Positions 7,449 to 8,402 of a DNA stretch of 8,402 nt are shown here, piece by piece. Below the pieces are notes generated by a model. That model was not told the DNA's origin, ran no database searches, and saw only the letters and a program-made list of their open reading frames with translations. The translations under genes were made by a program, and so were the position numbers. The DNA lies in contig JASIKQ010000451.1 in NCBI GenBank assembly GCA_030049565.1, positions 1-8,402 of the forward strand, in the 5' to 3' direction. The first letter of the stretch is position 1, and each line of letters starts with the position of its first letter. The stretch comes from Candidatus Sulfotelmatobacter sp. GTDB lineage: Bacteria; Acidobacteriota; Terriglobia; Terriglobales; Acidobacteriaceae.

Positions 7449-7985
7449 CTACGCCCGCGCGCCAATTGCCGCCGGCTCCGGCATCGGAATGCTCTTATCT
7501 TCGCCGTTCGGCTTGGCTTGCGTCGGTTGCCCAGCCTTGCGGATATCGATGCCGCCCTTGAAGTAGGCGCCATCTTCAATCGAGATGCGCGCCGCTACTA
7601 CATCGCCGGTAAGCGAGCCATCGCTGCGGATATCCACGCGGTCGCTGGCTGTCAGGTTGCCGCGCACTTTTCCCAGCACGACGATTTCCCGCGCATTGAT
7701 ATTGGCCGCTACCACGCCATTGCGCCCGATGGTGACGCGGTTGCCCGCCAGACTGATCGAGCCTTCCACCCGTCCATCGATATACAGCGACTCCGAGCCG
7801 GTCACCTCGCCTTTGATCACCAGTGACTTGCCGATGGTAGCCTGATCCGCGGTCGTGCTGGTGACTGCCGGACGCGCCGCCGCAGCCGGTTCACTCGTCG
7901 TCGGCGTGCTCGGGCTTGAGATAGTTGGACGCTCCGGCTCGGCAGGCCGTCCAGGCGTCTGAGGCTGATTGGTGGGCTTCCACAT
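7449..7985 (-). CDS. Bactofilin, polymer-forming cytoskeletal protein
   Basis: A 178-residue protein with the three-part bactofilin plan. Residues 1-45 are a Pro/Ser/Thr/Ala-rich tail (MWKPTNQPQTPGRPAEPERP). Residues about 49-150 are the right-handed beta-helix core: IGKSLVIKGEVTGSESLYIDGRVEG (51-75), then repeated hydrophobic strands with glycine turns (NRVTIGRNG, REIVVLGKVRGN, DRVDIRSDGSLTGDVV, ARISIEDGAYFKGGIDI). Residues 151-178 are a second Pro-rich tail. The length is usual for the family. Bactofilins polymerise without nucleotide into filaments, often membrane-associated, that position cell-wall enzymes, pilus or motility proteins. The ATG at 7985 is supported by AAGGA (7996-8000) ten bases upstream. 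It is a single gene, convergent with the receptor gene and preceded by a 411-base divergent control region. Tad-pilus and PilZ genes in the same window suit a cell-surface theme, but no direct link is shown. Confidence 0.93.
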   Translation of the reverse strand: MWKPTNQPQTPGRPAEPERPTISSPSTPTTSEPAAAARPAVTSTTADQATIGKSLVIKGEVTGSESLYIDGRVEGSISLAGNRVTIGRNGVVAANINAREIVVLGKVRGNLTASDRVDIRSDGSLTGDVVAARISIEDGAYFKGGIDIRKAGQPTQAKPNGEDKSIPMPEPAAIGARA

Positions 7986-8048
7986 GGATTAAAGTTCCTT
8001 TCCTCTTTGGGATTGGGGTCACGCTCCGCTCTTGCGTGGCCAATCTGT

Positions 8049-8054
8049 ATTGTA
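8049..8054 (-). promoter_or_regulatory. Possible -10 box of the bactofilin promoter
   Basis: On the minus strand this reads TACAAT, five of six matches to TATAAT. It would start transcription about 55-60 bases before the bactofilin ATG, a normal leader length. No good -35 hexamer lies 16-18 bases upstream, so it would need an activator or a different sigma factor, or it is chance. Confidence 0.28.
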
Positions 8055-8128
8055 CTGCGTCGTCTCATCTTGAGCACTGTGGAAAAGCTTTATTTTCAAC
8101 AAAGTTTCCTATCTTGATACGTACCTTT

Positions 8129-8143
8129 GTGTTTGACAAACAC
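8129..8143. promoter_or_regulatory. Perfect palindrome, candidate operator
   Basis: GTGTTTG-A-CAAACAC is a perfect inverted repeat of seven bases per arm around one central base. It lies about 145 bases before the bactofilin start and 254 before the next plus-strand start. Its middle contains TTGACA on the plus strand and TTGTCA on the minus strand, both -35-like, although no matching -10 box is found at normal spacing on either side. Size and symmetry suit a dimeric helix-turn-helix regulator. The regulator is unknown. Confidence 0.45.
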
Positions 8144-8325
8144 CCTAGCTCTGTTGCCCAGAGCAAGCGAAACGCGCCGAAGGGCGTTCTGTGCGCCACA
8201 AAAATCGTGCGTTTGGCTCGCCTCCTTTTCAAACTGTCACACTGCCGGTCTGCTATCTTAAATCCTCTTTTCGCCCTTTTGGCGTGCAAACCTTCCCGAA
8301 AAAATACTTTCCCGTGACAAGTTCC

Positions 8326-8344
8326 AGTATGCCTGAGAGTATGC
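8326..8344 (+). repeat. Short tandem direct repeat upstream of the last gene
   Basis: AGTATGC occurs at 8326-8332 and again at 8338-8344, a 12-base period close to one helical turn. It sits about 55-70 bases before the probable start at 8397, where an activator or -35/-10 region would lie. A GTGACA (8314-8319) stands just upstream. The repeat is short enough to be chance. Confidence 0.35.
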
Positions 8345-8396
8345 TTTTTCCCCGGTAGCCCGTCTAACTAATAATCTCGACGCTATGGAGCAATCC

Positions 8397-8402
8397 ATGT
8401 CA
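8397..8402 (+). CDS. Probable start of an unidentified gene, cut off by the right edge
   Basis: Only ATG TCA (Met-Ser) is inside the window. GGAG at 8387-8390 lies six bases before this ATG, a good ribosome site. An in-frame ATG at 8385 overlaps the GGAG itself and is less likely to be used. The long AT-richer region before it and its divergence from the bactofilin gene fit a real gene start. Nothing can be said about the product. Confidence 0.35.

Larger units (their letters stand above)
7986..8396. other. Divergent intergenic control region between bactofilin and the next gene
   Basis: No credible gene is found in these 411 bases; open frames on either strand give basic, motif-free translations. 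The region is more AT-rich than the flanking genes, with A/T runs near 8090-8105 and 8299-8304, as expected for promoters reading both ways. It contains a perfect 15-base palindrome (8129-8143) and a weak hairpin at 8170-8187 (AACGC with GCGTT, bulged). It also holds CGCC-CTTTT-GGCG near 8270 and a short direct repeat at 8326-8344. These are described separately where they seem meaningful. Confidence 0.6.

Overview
The window looks like chromosomal DNA from a GC-rich Gram-negative bacterium, most probably an acidobacterium (Terriglobia / Koribacter-like). This rests mainly on the 1251-residue outer-membrane receptor with an N-terminal carboxypeptidase-regulatory-like domain, a type that is heavily expanded in Acidobacteriota. 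A Tad-type CpaE ATPase, a PilZ protein and a bactofilin fit the same lineage. No rRNA, tRNA, CRISPR array, insertion sequence or phage gene is visible. The assignment is inference from protein families; no database search was run.

Layout. Positions 1-968 (minus) hold the N-terminal 322 codons of a CpaE/TadZ-like pilus assembly ATPase that runs off the left edge. After a 343-base gap comes a PilZ-domain protein (1312-1755, minus), transcribed towards cpaE. Divergent from it is an MFS exporter (1988-3343, plus). A 193-base leader with a possible promoter and a clear Shine-Dalgarno site then precedes the large TonB-dependent-receptor-like protein (3537-7292, plus). That gene converges on a bactofilin (7449-7985, minus), and a near-perfect 16-bp hairpin lies between their 3' ends (7363-7399). 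The last 411 bases are a divergent control region with a 15-base palindrome (8129-8143). The region ends at the probable first two codons of another plus-strand gene (8397).

How the genes may work together. The left pair fits surface motility or attachment: CpaE localises and assembles a Tad (type IVc) pilus, and a PilZ protein could couple such machinery to cyclic di-GMP. The exporter and the outer-membrane receptor point the same way but are probably transcribed separately. No substrate can be deduced for either. The bactofilin is a cytoskeletal scaffold gene that stands alone. I do not see a new multi-gene system here. The items most worth a second look are the convergent-gene hairpin, the palindrome upstream of the bactofilin, the altered nucleotide-binding motif of CpaE, and the even set of 14 cysteines confined to the barrel half of the receptor.
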